From the NCBI GenBank assembly GCA_036400075.1, contig DASWLV010000022.1, forward strand, positions 1 through 44,288: a DNA stretch of 44,288 nucleotides, written 5' to 3'. A model generated the notes under the pieces. It did no database searches. It had not been told where the DNA came from and saw nothing but the letters and a program-made list of their open reading frames with translations. This DNA comes from JALZCH01 sp036400075. GTDB taxonomy: Bacteria > Acidobacteriota > Blastocatellia > Pyrinomonadales > Pyrinomonadaceae. Below are positions 33,120 through 41,268 of the stretch, piece after piece (within the stretch, counting starts at the first letter, position 1; each line of letters opens with the position of its first letter). The translations under genes were made by a program, and so were the position numbers.

Positions 33120-33818
33120 TTAACCTTTAACTCGCTTAACGTTCTTCGGCAGATTGCTGACTACGAGCTGGTCAAGTTTGATTGAAGCGTTTTTCTCCAG
33201 AGTGTAGAGCAAAATGTTTGTCCAATCGCCGTTTTTCTCATACATCTTAACCTGCGTCGGCATTCCTTCGGGCGTCACCCAGACTTCGGCGTAAGAATAT
33301 TGCATCGGTTTTTTCGGCGTTAATTTCAATTTATAAGCCGAAATCGTACCTTTCGCAATCAATTCCGAACCGAGCCATTTGGCGTCGAAATTTTGTTTTA
33401 ATTCCTGCGGCGACATATTGATAAACTGCAAACCGCTGCCGGCGTCTTTCTTTTGCACTTCCGAAGTTCTGCCTTCGATAACCTGTTCGAGACGCGGGCG
33501 ATAAAGCAGATATTTGCCGTTGACGACCGACAAAGTTTCCTGCTGCGGATAAGTCCAATCAATGCGGACATTGGCGTTTTTGCCCTTTGCCGGAATATAC
33601 AAAACCGTTCCGTCCTGCGCGGTTTCGACTTCCTTCAACTGCGAATTGTAACGCTCCATTCGTACTTTCGACTTCAAAGATTTCAAAGTCTTCTGATTTT
33701 CGCCCATTCGGTTGTAAAGCTCACGAATAACGGCTTGATCTTGCGCGTTTGTTTGGCTAACACCGAAAGCGAAAACAGCGATTGCCGTTAAAACAAAATA
33801 TTGAATTATTTTTTTCAT
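33120..33818 (-). CDS. LolA-like outer-membrane lipoprotein carrier
   Basis: A 232-residue secreted protein. The signal peptide is residues 1-25 (KKIIQYFVLTAIAVFAFGVS, cleavage after TNA). The mature part is an open beta barrel as in LolA/LolB (LKSLKSKVRMERYN, VNGKYLLYRPRLEQVIEG, EVWVTPEGMPTQVKMYEKNG). The family carries lipoproteins through the periplasm. GAGAG precedes ATG 33818. It is last in a cluster with a LolD-like ATPase and a LolA/B-like lipoprotein. Assignment to LolA by fold and context is good, but the sequence is divergent. Confidence 0.8.
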   Translation of the reverse strand: MKKIIQYFVLTAIAVFAFGVSQTNAQDQAVIRELYNRMGENQKTLKSLKSKVRMERYNSQLKEVETAQDGTVLYIPAKGKNANVRIDWTYPQQETLSVVNGKYLLYRPRLEQVIEGRTSEVQKKDAGSGLQFINMSPQELKQNFDAKWLGSELIAKGTISAYKLKLTPKKPMQYSYAEVWVTPEGMPTQVKMYEKNGDWTNILLYTLEKNASIKLDQLVVSNLPKNVKRVKG

Positions 33819-33827
33819 AAATGCTCT

Positions 33828-34160
33828 CTAACGTAATTCGATTTCGTAAATCGTTTTCCCGTTTTTGTCAGCTTTTTGCCAATAATTTAAAATTTCCGCG
33901 TCTTTGTTTCCGCTCAATTCGCGGACGCGCTGTAATCTGGCGTTTTCGTCCAAATCGGGAGAAAAATCTTCGGCGCTGACAATCAAACGAGTGATTTTTG
34001 AACTCTCTGCGGCAACAGCGAGCGGTTGGCGCTGCTTGCCTTCAAACCAACTTTTCGGCGTTAAAAATATAAATGCTAAAATCAAAATGCAAAGAACGTC
34101 ATACTGCCACGCTGTTCGCCCGTAGTTCCATAAAATCACGTTTTTGATTGCCTGCCACAT
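33828..34160 (-). CDS. Small single-helix membrane protein in the Lol-like cluster
   Basis: A 110-residue protein (start ATG 34160, MWQAIKNVILWNYGRTAWQY) with one membrane helix near 22-34 (LCILILAFIFLTP) and a polar domain ending TIYEIELR. It sits between the LolD-like ATPase and the LolA-like gene, nine bases from the latter. No family is recognised. It is far too small to be the LolC/E permease. A frame extends to 34211, but the extra 17 residues fall in the inverted repeat and are probably not translated. Confidence 0.65.
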   Translation of the reverse strand: MWQAIKNVILWNYGRTAWQYDVLCILILAFIFLTPKSWFEGKQRQPLAVAAESSKITRLIVSAEDFSPDLDENARLQRVRELSGNKDAEILNYWQKADKNGKTIYEIELR

Positions 34161-34176
34161 CGCTCGCGTTGCTCGC

Positions 34177-34235
34177 AAAGTCAAAAGGCAAAATGAAAAA
34201 GGAGAAAACAATTCCGATTTTTGCCTTTTGACTTT
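34177..34235. repeat. 17-bp inverted repeat upstream of the small membrane gene
   Basis: AAAGTCAAAAGGCAAAA at 34177-34193 and its exact complement at 34219-34235 enclose 25 bases. The right arm continues as a T-rich tract (TTTTTACTTTTAACTTAC). It lies between the LolD-like gene and the small gene. It could slow or attenuate transcription, or be a dispersed repeat. Confidence 0.65.
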
Positions 34236-34241
34236 TTACTT

Positions 34242-34937
34242 TTAACTTACAATTCTCCCGTCGCGCATTTTGATTGTTCTCGAACAGGCGGCGGCGGCTT
34301 CCGGGTTGTGCGTAATCATTACGATTGTTTGCTGATAGCGCTCGTTTAGCTCTCGAAACATTTTCAGCACGATTTCCGAATTTTCCGTGTCGAGATTTCC
34401 CGTCGGCTCGTCTGCCAGAACGATTGCCGGACTCGTTACAATCGCCCGCGCCAGCGCCACTCGCTGCTGCTCGCCGCCCGATAATTCGAGCGGTTTGTGA
34501 TGCATTCTATCTTCGAGCTTTAAGAGACGCAAGATTTCGCGGCGGCGTTCGGGATTTTCGCCGCCGTTGCGGGCGTGAATTTTTTCCGCCAGACGCAGAT
34601 TTCCTTCCGCCGTCAGTGTCGGAAACAAATTAAATCGCTGGAAAACGAAACCGATTTTTTGGCGGCGAATCTCAGTTCTCTGCCGGTCGGAAACATTGGT
34701 TAATTCCGCGCCGTCAATCGAAATTTTCCCGGAACTCGGCGTTAGAAGCCCGCCCAAAAGATGCAGCAGCGTTGATTTGCCGCAACCCGATTGTCCCATA
34801 ATGGCGACGAACTCGCCTTTTTTTATATCGAGCGAAACTCCCCGCAGAGCGTGAGTTTCCACCGCTCCGACCTGATAAACTTTGGTCAGATTGTCGGCAA
34901 ACAAAATTGTCGAAGCGGATGTTGCGACTGCGTTCAT
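34242..34937 (-). CDS. lolD: ABC transporter ATP-binding protein, LolD/MacB-like
   Basis: A 231-residue ATPase. Walker A is GQSGCGKST at 48-56, the Q-loop FVFQRFNLFP near 97-106, the signature LSGGEQQRVALARAI at 152-166, and Walker B IVLADEPTGNLD at 172-183, with ITHNPE after it. This is the form of LolD/MacB/FtsE-type ATPases. Beside a LolA-like carrier and a LolA/B-like lipoprotein, a role in lipoprotein release is likely. Its membrane partner (LolC/E type) is not in the window. Its ATG overlaps the stop of the upstream gene by four bases (34934-34937), so translation is coupled. Confidence 0.85.
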   Translation of the reverse strand: MNAVATSASTILFADNLTKVYQVGAVETHALRGVSLDIKKGEFVAIMGQSGCGKSTLLHLLGGLLTPSSGKISIDGAELTNVSDRQRTEIRRQKIGFVFQRFNLFPTLTAEGNLRLAEKIHARNGGENPERRREILRLLKLEDRMHHKPLELSGGEQQRVALARAIVTSPAIVLADEPTGNLDTENSEIVLKMFRELNERYQQTIVMITHNPEAAAACSRTIKMRDGRIVS

Positions 34938-36007
34938 TTAAAAAGCGATGATTGCGCGTTGGTTTGGACTTGCTGTAGTTGTTTGTCCAAATCGAATTCC
35001 GGCAATCCCCATGTATTCTCCAACTGAAAAATCGGCGTTTCGTAATTGCGCCCGAGAACGACCGCCTGCGGCGTTTGATAAGTTAATTTGACGCTGTAAC
35101 GCTCCTGCGGTCTGGTCACTTGAACCTGAACGGGCATACTGAGCGCGCCGGTTTCGCCGAACTTTTGTTCCGCGCCGTAAGTAATATCCGAAACGAGCGC
35201 GCCGCCGTCGCTGAAAACCTGCTGTCGCGCAAGCCGGATTCCGCCCACGCGGTCAAACCAGAAACGACGCGAGACGTTAAATCCGTTTCCATTCTTTTTC
35301 AGCTCGTCGAGCAAATAATAACCGCGAATCACGCGCCCGGCGGCTGATTTTGTGCCGGAATCGGCTTCGTCCTGATAAATCTCGCTCAGCGTGTAAGCGG
35401 AATTTTCGCCCGTCTCGACCGGACGCATTAACAGCGCATCGGTAAAGTGCTGCGGACGAAGGCTCGAAAACGCGCTGATTGCTCGCCTTTCCGCATCGCC
35501 GGTGCCGACTTCTCGCCTCGCCTTTTTTTCGAGCGGAGTATAATCCGCTTCGTTCGTGCCGACGACAAAGCGTTTAAATTTTTCATCAACGCAGCAAATC
35601 ACCGCGACGCGAAATTTATCGCCGTCCGAAGTCATCTGCACGATGTCGGTTCCGACAATCGGAATCTGAATTTTTAAATTAATGTTGCTCGGCGCTTGGA
35701 CGATGACTTGCCCGTCAGCGGATTTATATTTTTCGGCGATTCCCGATTCGGCAAAAGTATTATCCTCGAATTTAACGTCAACTTTGCCGCGCATTGATTT
35801 GACTTGCGCCAGACGATTGATTTCTCCCAAAAGCCGTTCTTTATCGGCGGTTTCTACCGGCGAGAGAAGGACGGCAGCTTTTTTATCAACAACTTTCGGA
35901 CTTAAAGCGTTGCATCCGGCGGACGCAAAAACTGCGGCAAAGACGACGAAAAGCAGGCACTTTGTAAATAATATTTTTCGGCAGAAACGCCGCTCAGAAA
36001 TACTCAT
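34934..36007 (-). CDS. Lipoprotein with LolA/LolB-like fold (DUF4292-like)
   Basis: A 357-residue lipoprotein. The signal peptide ends in the lipobox FASAGC (lipidated Cys32). The mature region has the beta-rich pattern of LolA/LolB/DUF4292: VKSMRGKVDVKFEDNTFAES, VIVQAPSNINLKIQIPIVG, ISAFSSLRPQHFTDALL and GGALVSDITYG. It would be an outer- or inner-membrane lipoprotein that binds acyl chains, possibly the receptor partner of the LolA-like protein. The last ORF codons overlap the lolD-like start. A perfect palindrome (36111-36138) separates it from coxD, so it starts a new transcription unit. Confidence 0.75.
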   Translation of the reverse strand: MSISERRFCRKILFTKCLLFVVFAAVFASAGCNALSPKVVDKKAAVLLSPVETADKERLLGEINRLAQVKSMRGKVDVKFEDNTFAESGIAEKYKSADGQVIVQAPSNINLKIQIPIVGTDIVQMTSDGDKFRVAVICCVDEKFKRFVVGTNEADYTPLEKKARREVGTGDAERRAISAFSSLRPQHFTDALLMRPVETGENSAYTLSEIYQDEADSGTKSAAGRVIRGYYLLDELKKNGNGFNVSRRFWFDRVGGIRLARQQVFSDGGALVSDITYGAEQKFGETGALSMPVQVQVTRPQERYSVKLTYQTPQAVVLGRNYETPIFQLENTWGLPEFDLDKQLQQVQTNAQSSLFK

Positions 36008-36110
36008 TACTCGTTTAAATCAGCCTTCATCCGGCGTCCGTCGGTAAAATCTCAACCTAACAAACCGTTCCGGGCTTGTCAATTTGATGCCGCTTTTCAA
36101 AAATACGAAG

Positions 36111-36138
36111 CGCGGCACGTAAAATTTTACGTGCCGCG
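36111..36138. terminator. Perfect 28-base palindrome, end of the respiratory operon
   Basis: CGCGGCACGTAAAA and its exact complement abut with no spacer. It lies 30 bases past the coxD stop (minus strand) and should end the operon. The T tract after the stem is weak (TATTTTTG about ten bases on). Confidence 0.7.
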
Positions 36139-36168
36139 TCTTTAAAAAGGTTTGTTTTGACGGCGTTT

Positions 36169-36546
36169 TTATCTGAAATTTCCGTGATTCGGGCTGCGTG
36201 TCAAATAATCGCTCATCGTAAAAGCAAACAAAATCAACAGCCAGATAATCGCGCCGAACGCGCACAGCCAGACCAGCTTGCCGCTGTAACGAACGTGCAT
36301 AAAATATAAAACAACGCACGTCGTTTTAAAAATCGCAATCAGCAAAGCGACAAGAGTGTTCGCGCCGATAAAAAATTGATCCAAATCGAATTGCGCGACA
36401 AACCACGTCAAAATCGTCCCGACAACCAAAATGCCGAAAATAATCAGATAAGTCGAAATCGGCATTACGTGATGGTCTTCGCCGTGATAATGCGCTTCGT
36501 CTCCGCGGTTTATTGATTTTTCAGCTACCAATCCGTGTTGACCCAT
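36169..36546 (-). CDS. coxD: Cytochrome c oxidase subunit IV (prokaryotic type)
   Basis: A 125-residue membrane protein with three helices. HYHGEDHHVMPISTYLIIFG leads into the first helix, and GANTLVALLIAIFKTTCVVLYFMHVRYS is the conserved second. This is the small caa3/prokaryotic COX4 family, which stabilises subunits I and III. It is the last gene of the ACIII-oxidase operon. It is separated from coxC by an AATTACGAATT palindrome element. The symbol follows the order in the operon; other genomes use ctaF. Confidence 0.88.
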   Translation of the reverse strand: MGQHGLVAEKSINRGDEAHYHGEDHHVMPISTYLIIFGILVVGTILTWFVAQFDLDQFFIGANTLVALLIAIFKTTCVVLYFMHVRYSGKLVWLCAFGAIIWLLILFAFTMSDYLTRSPNHGNFR

Positions 36547-36551
36547 AAAAT

Positions 36552-36632
36552 CAATTACGAATTACGAATTTCAAATTACGAATTGCGGAATTTGTTTTTA
36601 ATTCGTAATTCGTAATTTGAAATTCGTAATTG
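36552..36632. repeat. AATTACGAATT palindromic element between coxC and coxD
   Basis: The left arm (36552-36584) and the right arm (36600-36632) are near-perfect complements built from repeated AATTACG/CGTAATT units around a centre of about 15 bases. A similar element lies between coxA and coxC. Confidence 0.8.
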
Positions 36633-37424
36633 TTAGTGTCCTCCTCCGGCAAGAAAGTGCCTGCCGAGCAGGTATAGCAGCGGGAAAAGGAAAATCCAGA
36701 CAATATCAACAAAGTGCCAGTACAAGCCGCAAATCTCGACCGGACCGTAAAACTCAGCCGAATAACGCCCTTTTAAAGCCGTCCACAGCAGCCAGAGCAT
36801 AATGCCGATCCCGATTACCATATGCAGCGCGTGAAGTCCGGTCATAGCAAAATAAATCCAGAAAAACATCCGCACTTTATCGCCAAATGCCTCCTCGCGC
36901 CCGTAGAGAGTTTTTTCGGCTTCGCTGGCGTGTCGCTCAATCATCTGCTGCTGATGGACAAGCTCTTCGCCATGCGGTTCCCATTTAAAATCTCTCGAAA
37001 ACGGAATCAGGTGATGCTCGTATTTGTCGTAGTATTCGACGGCTTTGACGCCCAAAAACACCAAACCGAACATCATCGTCAAAACAATCCAGCCCGCCTG
37101 AACTTTGGGCTTTTTGCTGGTTTGCGCCGACCAAACCGCCAGAGCCATCGTCAAGCTGCTCGCAATCAGGACGAGGGTGTTCGCAAAACCGAGCCATAAA
37201 TCGAGGTGATTACTGCCGGCGGCGAAAGCCATCGGATATTTATAGCGATATAGCAAATACGCCATAAACAGCCCGCCGAAAAACATTACTTCCTGCACGA
37301 GGAAGAACCACATTCCGATTGTCGTGGCTTCCTTCTGCTGATCAATGTCGTCGAACTGATGTTGCAGTCCGGGAACGTGATGATGCTCCTGATGCTTGTC
37401 TATTGCTTCAACTCGTGTTGCCAT
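36633..37424 (-). CDS. coxC: Cytochrome c oxidase subunit III
   Basis: A 263-residue protein. The helices follow the subunit III pattern: TIGMWFFLVQEVMFFGGLFM, LWLGFANTLVLIASSLTMAL, and the C-terminal FAMTGLHALHMVIGIG and YWHFVDIVWIFLFPLLYL. A polar insert (about 128-175) separates the helices, as in bacterial caa3 oxidases. ATG 37424 is chosen; a TTG three codons upstream is unlikely. It belongs to the minus-strand oxidase operon between coxA and coxD, flanked by two palindromic repeat elements, which is unusual inside an operon. Confidence 0.93.
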   Translation of the reverse strand: MATRVEAIDKHQEHHHVPGLQHQFDDIDQQKEATTIGMWFFLVQEVMFFGGLFMAYLLYRYKYPMAFAAGSNHLDLWLGFANTLVLIASSLTMALAVWSAQTSKKPKVQAGWIVLTMMFGLVFLGVKAVEYYDKYEHHLIPFSRDFKWEPHGEELVHQQQMIERHASEAEKTLYGREEAFGDKVRMFFWIYFAMTGLHALHMVIGIGIMLWLLWTALKGRYSAEFYGPVEICGLYWHFVDIVWIFLFPLLYLLGRHFLAGGGH

Positions 37425-37430
37425 AATAAT

Positions 37431-37530
37431 CAATTACGAATTTCAAATTACGAATTACGAATTGAGGAATCTTTCCTAAGATTAAAAACAAATTCCGACA
37501 TTCGTAATTCGTAATTCGTAATTCGTAATT
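37431..37530. repeat. AATTACGAATT palindromic element between coxA and coxC
   Basis: The left arm 37431-37463 and the right arm 37500-37530 consist of AATTACGA and TTCGTAAT units. The right arm has four TTCGTAA copies in a row. The centre (about 36 bases) differs from that of the element at 36552-36632. Confidence 0.8.
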
Positions 37531-37532
37531 AT

Positions 37533-39218
37533 TTAAACCCTTTCAGGTGCTTCCAATCTGCGTCGTCGCTCGCCTTCTTCGTTCAAACCGCTTTCTTCGC
37601 CGAATTCGTATGCTTCCCAAGTCACGATTGGAGTTCTGACAAAGTTTTCGGTCGGCGGCGGCGACGTGGTGCGCCACTCTAGTCCAGGCAAAACCCATGG
37701 ATTATCGCCCGCAACTTTGCCGAAAAATAAAGCATAAGTCAGATAAATCGCGGGCAAAACCAAACCGATAGCCAAAATCGAGGCTCCGGCGGACGAAAAG
37801 ATATTTAAAACCTGAAATTCTTCCGGGTAAGACGCATAGCGGCGCGGCATTCCCAAATATCCCAAAATAAATTGCGGGAAGAAGGTTAAATTAAATCCGA
37901 TGAATACGATCATCGCCGAGATTTTGCTCCAGAATTCGGAATACATTCGCCCGAACATTTTCGGAAACCAGTAATGCAGACCGCCAAGATAAGCCAGCAC
38001 CTGACCGCCGACCATTACATAGTGAAAGTGGGCGACGACAAAGTAAGTGTCGGTTAAATGGATGTCCAATCCCATCGCGCCCAAAAACAATCCGGTCAAG
38101 CCGCCGATCAAAAACAGCCCCATAAAAAATAGAGCGTAGAGCATCGGCGTGTCGTAAGAAATCGAGCCTTGATAAAGCGTCGCCGTCCAGTTGAAAACTT
38201 TAATCGCCGATGGAACCGCGATGACCATTGTCAAAAACGAGAAAACGAGTCCGGCGTAAATTGATTGCCCCGAAGCGAACATATGATGTCCCCAGACGAG
38301 AAAACCGAAAACGGCAATCGCAATCGAAGAAAACGCGACAAAAGCATAACCGAAAATTTTCTTGCGCGAGAAATTGGCGATCAACTCCGAAATAACTCCA
38401 AAGCCGGGCAGAATCATAATGTAAACCGCCGGGTGAGAGTAAAACCAGAAAAGGTGCTGGAACAAAATCGGATCGCCGCCGAGAGCCGGATCGAAAATCC
38501 CGACTCTGCCGAATCTTTCAAGAGCCAGCAGCAAAATCGTAATAGCGATAACCGGTGTTCCCAAAACCATCACGAGGCTCGTCGCATAATGCGACCAGAC
38601 GAAAAGCGGCAGCCTAAACCAGGTCATTCCGGGCGCGCGCATCGTGTGAACCGTAACGAGGAAATTTAAGCCGGTTAAAATTGACGAGAAACCGTTAATA
38701 AAAATTCCGATGCCGGCAGCCATCACGTAAGTGTTTGAAAACGTTGTTGAATACGGAGTGTAAAACGTCCAGCCAGTGTCAACGCCGCCCGCCAGCAATG
38801 CGTAAAGCGTAAATCCGCCGCCGACTATATAAATGTACCAGCTCAGCAAATTGATCCGCGGAAACGCGAGGTCTTTTGCGCCGATCATAATCGGAATCAG
38901 GAAGTTTCCCAGGATTGCCGGAATCGCCGGAATCAGGAAAAAGAACACCATAATAATTCCGTGATGCGTAAACACACGGTTATACATGTGCGCTTCCATC
39001 AAATCGCTCTGCGGCGTCAAAAGCTCGAGGCGAATCAGAGATGCGTATATTCCGCCGAGCAAAAAGAAGGCGGAGACTGAAATGAGGTAAAGAATCGCAA
39101 TCCGTTTGTGATCTTTGGTTAAAAGCCAGGAAGCGACGGTCGTGCCGTTATTTAAATAATGCTTCCTCGGCATTAAGCCAATTTCTTCGGTTCTGTTTAC
39201 AATTGCTTCTTCTTGCAT
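37533..39218 (-). CDS. coxA: Cytochrome c oxidase subunit I, A2-type
   Basis: A 561-residue heme-copper oxidase subunit. The ligands are visible: His86 (low-spin heme), His262, His311, His312 (CuB), His397 (heme a3) and His399. Tyr266 is the cross-linked Tyr. The motif YSHPAVYIMILP (260-271) replaces the usual GHPEVY glutamate, the A2-type (Rhodothermus/Thermus caa3) signature. The K-channel lysine is Lys340 (VPSAIKVF), and the D-channel entry Asp116 is in GAKDLAFPRIN. It reduces oxygen to water and pumps protons. GGAAGAG lies before ATG 39218. Confidence 0.96.
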   Translation of the reverse strand: MQEEAIVNRTEEIGLMPRKHYLNNGTTVASWLLTKDHKRIAILYLISVSAFFLLGGIYASLIRLELLTPQSDLMEAHMYNRVFTHHGIIMVFFFLIPAIPAILGNFLIPIMIGAKDLAFPRINLLSWYIYIVGGGFTLYALLAGGVDTGWTFYTPYSTTFSNTYVMAAGIGIFINGFSSILTGLNFLVTVHTMRAPGMTWFRLPLFVWSHYATSLVMVLGTPVIAITILLLALERFGRVGIFDPALGGDPILFQHLFWFYSHPAVYIMILPGFGVISELIANFSRKKIFGYAFVAFSSIAIAVFGFLVWGHHMFASGQSIYAGLVFSFLTMVIAVPSAIKVFNWTATLYQGSISYDTPMLYALFFMGLFLIGGLTGLFLGAMGLDIHLTDTYFVVAHFHYVMVGGQVLAYLGGLHYWFPKMFGRMYSEFWSKISAMIVFIGFNLTFFPQFILGYLGMPRRYASYPEEFQVLNIFSSAGASILAIGLVLPAIYLTYALFFGKVAGDNPWVLPGLEWRTTSPPPTENFVRTPIVTWEAYEFGEESGLNEEGERRRRLEAPERV

Positions 39219-39239
39219 AAATCTAATTTCTCTTCCCTG

Positions 39240-40295
39240 TTATGGGTTCGATCTGCCTCCCGTCGGCTCGACCGCTCTACCGTCGGTGTCGAAATTTCTG
39301 CTTGCGTCCGGCTGCGGCGCGGTTGCGGGAGACGTGCTCAATTTGTTCGGTGCGCCAGTCTGTCCGGCGATTGATTTGATATAAGCAATCAGTGAAACAA
39401 GCTGGTCTTCGGTGACCTGTCCTTTAAAAGTGGGCATAATCGGCTGAAAGCCTTCGACGATTTGCCCTTGGGGATTCAAAATTGATTCGCGGATATACGC
39501 TTCGTCAGCCGTCACCGATTGACCGCCCGCCAGTCTGACGGGCTTGCCGAAAAGCCCGACCAGCGCCGGACCGCGTCCGCCGCTTCCGTCAGCCGCGTGG
39601 CACGAAGCGCACGCCAATTTGTTTTCAAATAAATCTTTTCCGGCTTCGGCGGGCGTTTGTCCCGAAACGTTGCCGCTCAGCCAGTTGTCGAAATCGCGCT
39701 GCTCCATCACGTAAACCCAGCCGCCCATTCCCGAATGGTTCATCCCGCAATATTCGGCGCAGTAAATCCGATATTTACCGGGCTGCGTCGCTTCAAACCA
39801 GAGCGCCGTGTAACGTCCCGGCACAACGTCGGATTTCGTGCGAAAAGCCGGAAAAGAAAGATCGTGCAAAACATCTTCGGTCGTCATTGTCAATTTGACT
39901 TTCGTGCCGACGGGAATGTGTAGCTCGTTGATTTCGCGCTGTCCGGTCGGGTGCTGAAATTTCCACATCCATTGTTTGCCGACCACGTAAATCTCCATCG
40001 CTTCTGACGGCATTCGATAAAGATTATAGTAAATGACGCCGCCGCCGACGAAAATCGTCATCACGATGATAAACGGAATGATTGACCAAGTGACTTCCAG
40101 AACGGTCGAGCCTTCGATTTCGCTCGGATGAATGTATTTTTCGCGTTCTCGATAGCGGATGAAAAACCAGACAATCGCGCCGACAACCAGAACCGTAAAA
40201 AACACGGTGATTGCGACGAGATAAAAATAAAGTCCGTCAACCTGCCACGCGAAAGTCGAGGCTTGTTCGGGAAAAAATGGAATCCAAGAATTCAT
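39240..40295 (-). CDS. coxB: Cytochrome c oxidase subunit II with fused cytochrome c domain (caa3)
   Basis: A 351-residue protein. Two N-terminal helices (about 22-48 and 68-92) anchor it. The CuA site is His144, Cys179, Cys183, His187 and Met190 (YCAEYCGMNHSGMGG). A cytochrome c domain follows at about 212-312 with CASCH (Cys229, Cys232, His233) and an axial Met near 287 (PIMPTF). Fusion to cytochrome c defines the caa3 class. A Pro/Thr-rich tail ends the protein. It should accept electrons from the ACIII complex directly. It follows the SCO1 gene in the operon. Confidence 0.95.
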   Translation of the reverse strand: MNSWIPFFPEQASTFAWQVDGLYFYLVAITVFFTVLVVGAIVWFFIRYREREKYIHPSEIEGSTVLEVTWSIIPFIIVMTIFVGGGVIYYNLYRMPSEAMEIYVVGKQWMWKFQHPTGQREINELHIPVGTKVKLTMTTEDVLHDLSFPAFRTKSDVVPGRYTALWFEATQPGKYRIYCAEYCGMNHSGMGGWVYVMEQRDFDNWLSGNVSGQTPAEAGKDLFENKLACASCHAADGSGGRGPALVGLFGKPVRLAGGQSVTADEAYIRESILNPQGQIVEGFQPIMPTFKGQVTEDQLVSLIAYIKSIAGQTGAPNKLSTSPATAPQPDASRNFDTDGRAVEPTGGRSNP

Positions 40296-40318
40296 AATTA
40301 CAAATTTATCAAAACGTT

Positions 40319-41218
40319 TTATATCGTTTCGCCCGTTTTATTTCGGTTATATCTGCGGAACATCCAAAACATCGCCGCCAAACCGAGAAGCGTCGCTATG
40401 CCGCCGAGCCGAACGATGTTCATAATCATCAGACCGTATTTTCCGCTTGCCGGATTGTAGTGGAAGCAATACAAAATCAGCTTTTCGACCGGGTTTCCGA
40501 TTTTGCTGCTTGAAGCCTCCATCACGCCGAATTTGACATCTTTCGGCGCATAATCAATGCCGTAAAAATACCGCGCCAGCTTGCCTTCGGGTGTGGCGAT
40601 TTGAATTCCGCCTGCGTGCGCGAATTGTTTTGTCGCTTCGTCCCACTGATATTTGAAACCGACCGCTTCGGTGATTTGTTTGATTGATTCGGGCGTTCCG
40701 GTCAAAAAATGCCAGCCCGCAGCCGTTTCCGGTCGGTTGTAATGCGCCAGATAAGTTTCTTTTTTCGCTTTCGCAATTGCGGGCGTGTCGCGCGGATCAA
40801 AACTGATTGCAACAACATCAAACTCTTTTCCGACATCGAAATTAACGCCTTTCAAAGCGCCCGATAGTCCCGTTAAAACCTGATTGCAGAGCATCGGGCA
40901 TTCGTAATAAACGAGCGCCAGAACAACCGGCTTGCCTTTGCCAAAATAATCGCCGAGCGCGACCGATTTCCCGTTTTCGTCAACAAATTTCGCGTCGAGC
41001 GGAAGTTGCTCGTTCAAACGCTGTTCGATTCCGACCGTTTGCAGAGGTTCCGGCAAACCGCTCGATTGCGTTTGCTGAACCGTCGGATCATAAGTGCGCG
41101 GGCTGTAAAGCGGCGAATTGTAATGCTGTGAGCCTCCCTGCGCGAACGCCGAGGTGACAGCCAATAATACTGCGACAGCCGCCAAACCAACATTTCTGAA
41201 TTTCGCCAAAAACTTCAT
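40319..41218 (-). CDS. SCO1/SenC copper chaperone
   Basis: A 299-residue protein. The signal peptide ends TSAFA (26). A thioredoxin-like SCO domain follows with CPMLC (Cys107, Cys111) and His201 (FAHAGG) as copper ligands. A single C-terminal helix at about 264-286 anchors it. It delivers copper to the CuA site of CoxB, encoded next in the operon. The C-terminal anchor is a variant common in ACIII operons. No strong Shine-Dalgarno is visible before ATG 41218. Confidence 0.92.
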   Translation of the reverse strand: MKFLAKFRNVGLAAVAVLLAVTSAFAQGGSQHYNSPLYSPRTYDPTVQQTQSSGLPEPLQTVGIEQRLNEQLPLDAKFVDENGKSVALGDYFGKGKPVVLALVYYECPMLCNQVLTGLSGALKGVNFDVGKEFDVVAISFDPRDTPAIAKAKKETYLAHYNRPETAAGWHFLTGTPESIKQITEAVGFKYQWDEATKQFAHAGGIQIATPEGKLARYFYGIDYAPKDVKFGVMEASSSKIGNPVEKLILYCFHYNPASGKYGLMIMNIVRLGGIATLLGLAAMFWMFRRYNRNKTGETI

Positions 41219-41268
41219 TTTTTACTTCTCTCTATTTCAAATCCGGAATCCCAAATTTGAAATTTGTC

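Noticed and set aside
37533..39218. Possible loss of the K-channel lysine in CoxA (YDTPMLY at 355-361)
   Set aside because: Counting from the CuB histidines places the real K-channel lysine at Lys340 (VPSAIKVF), which is present.
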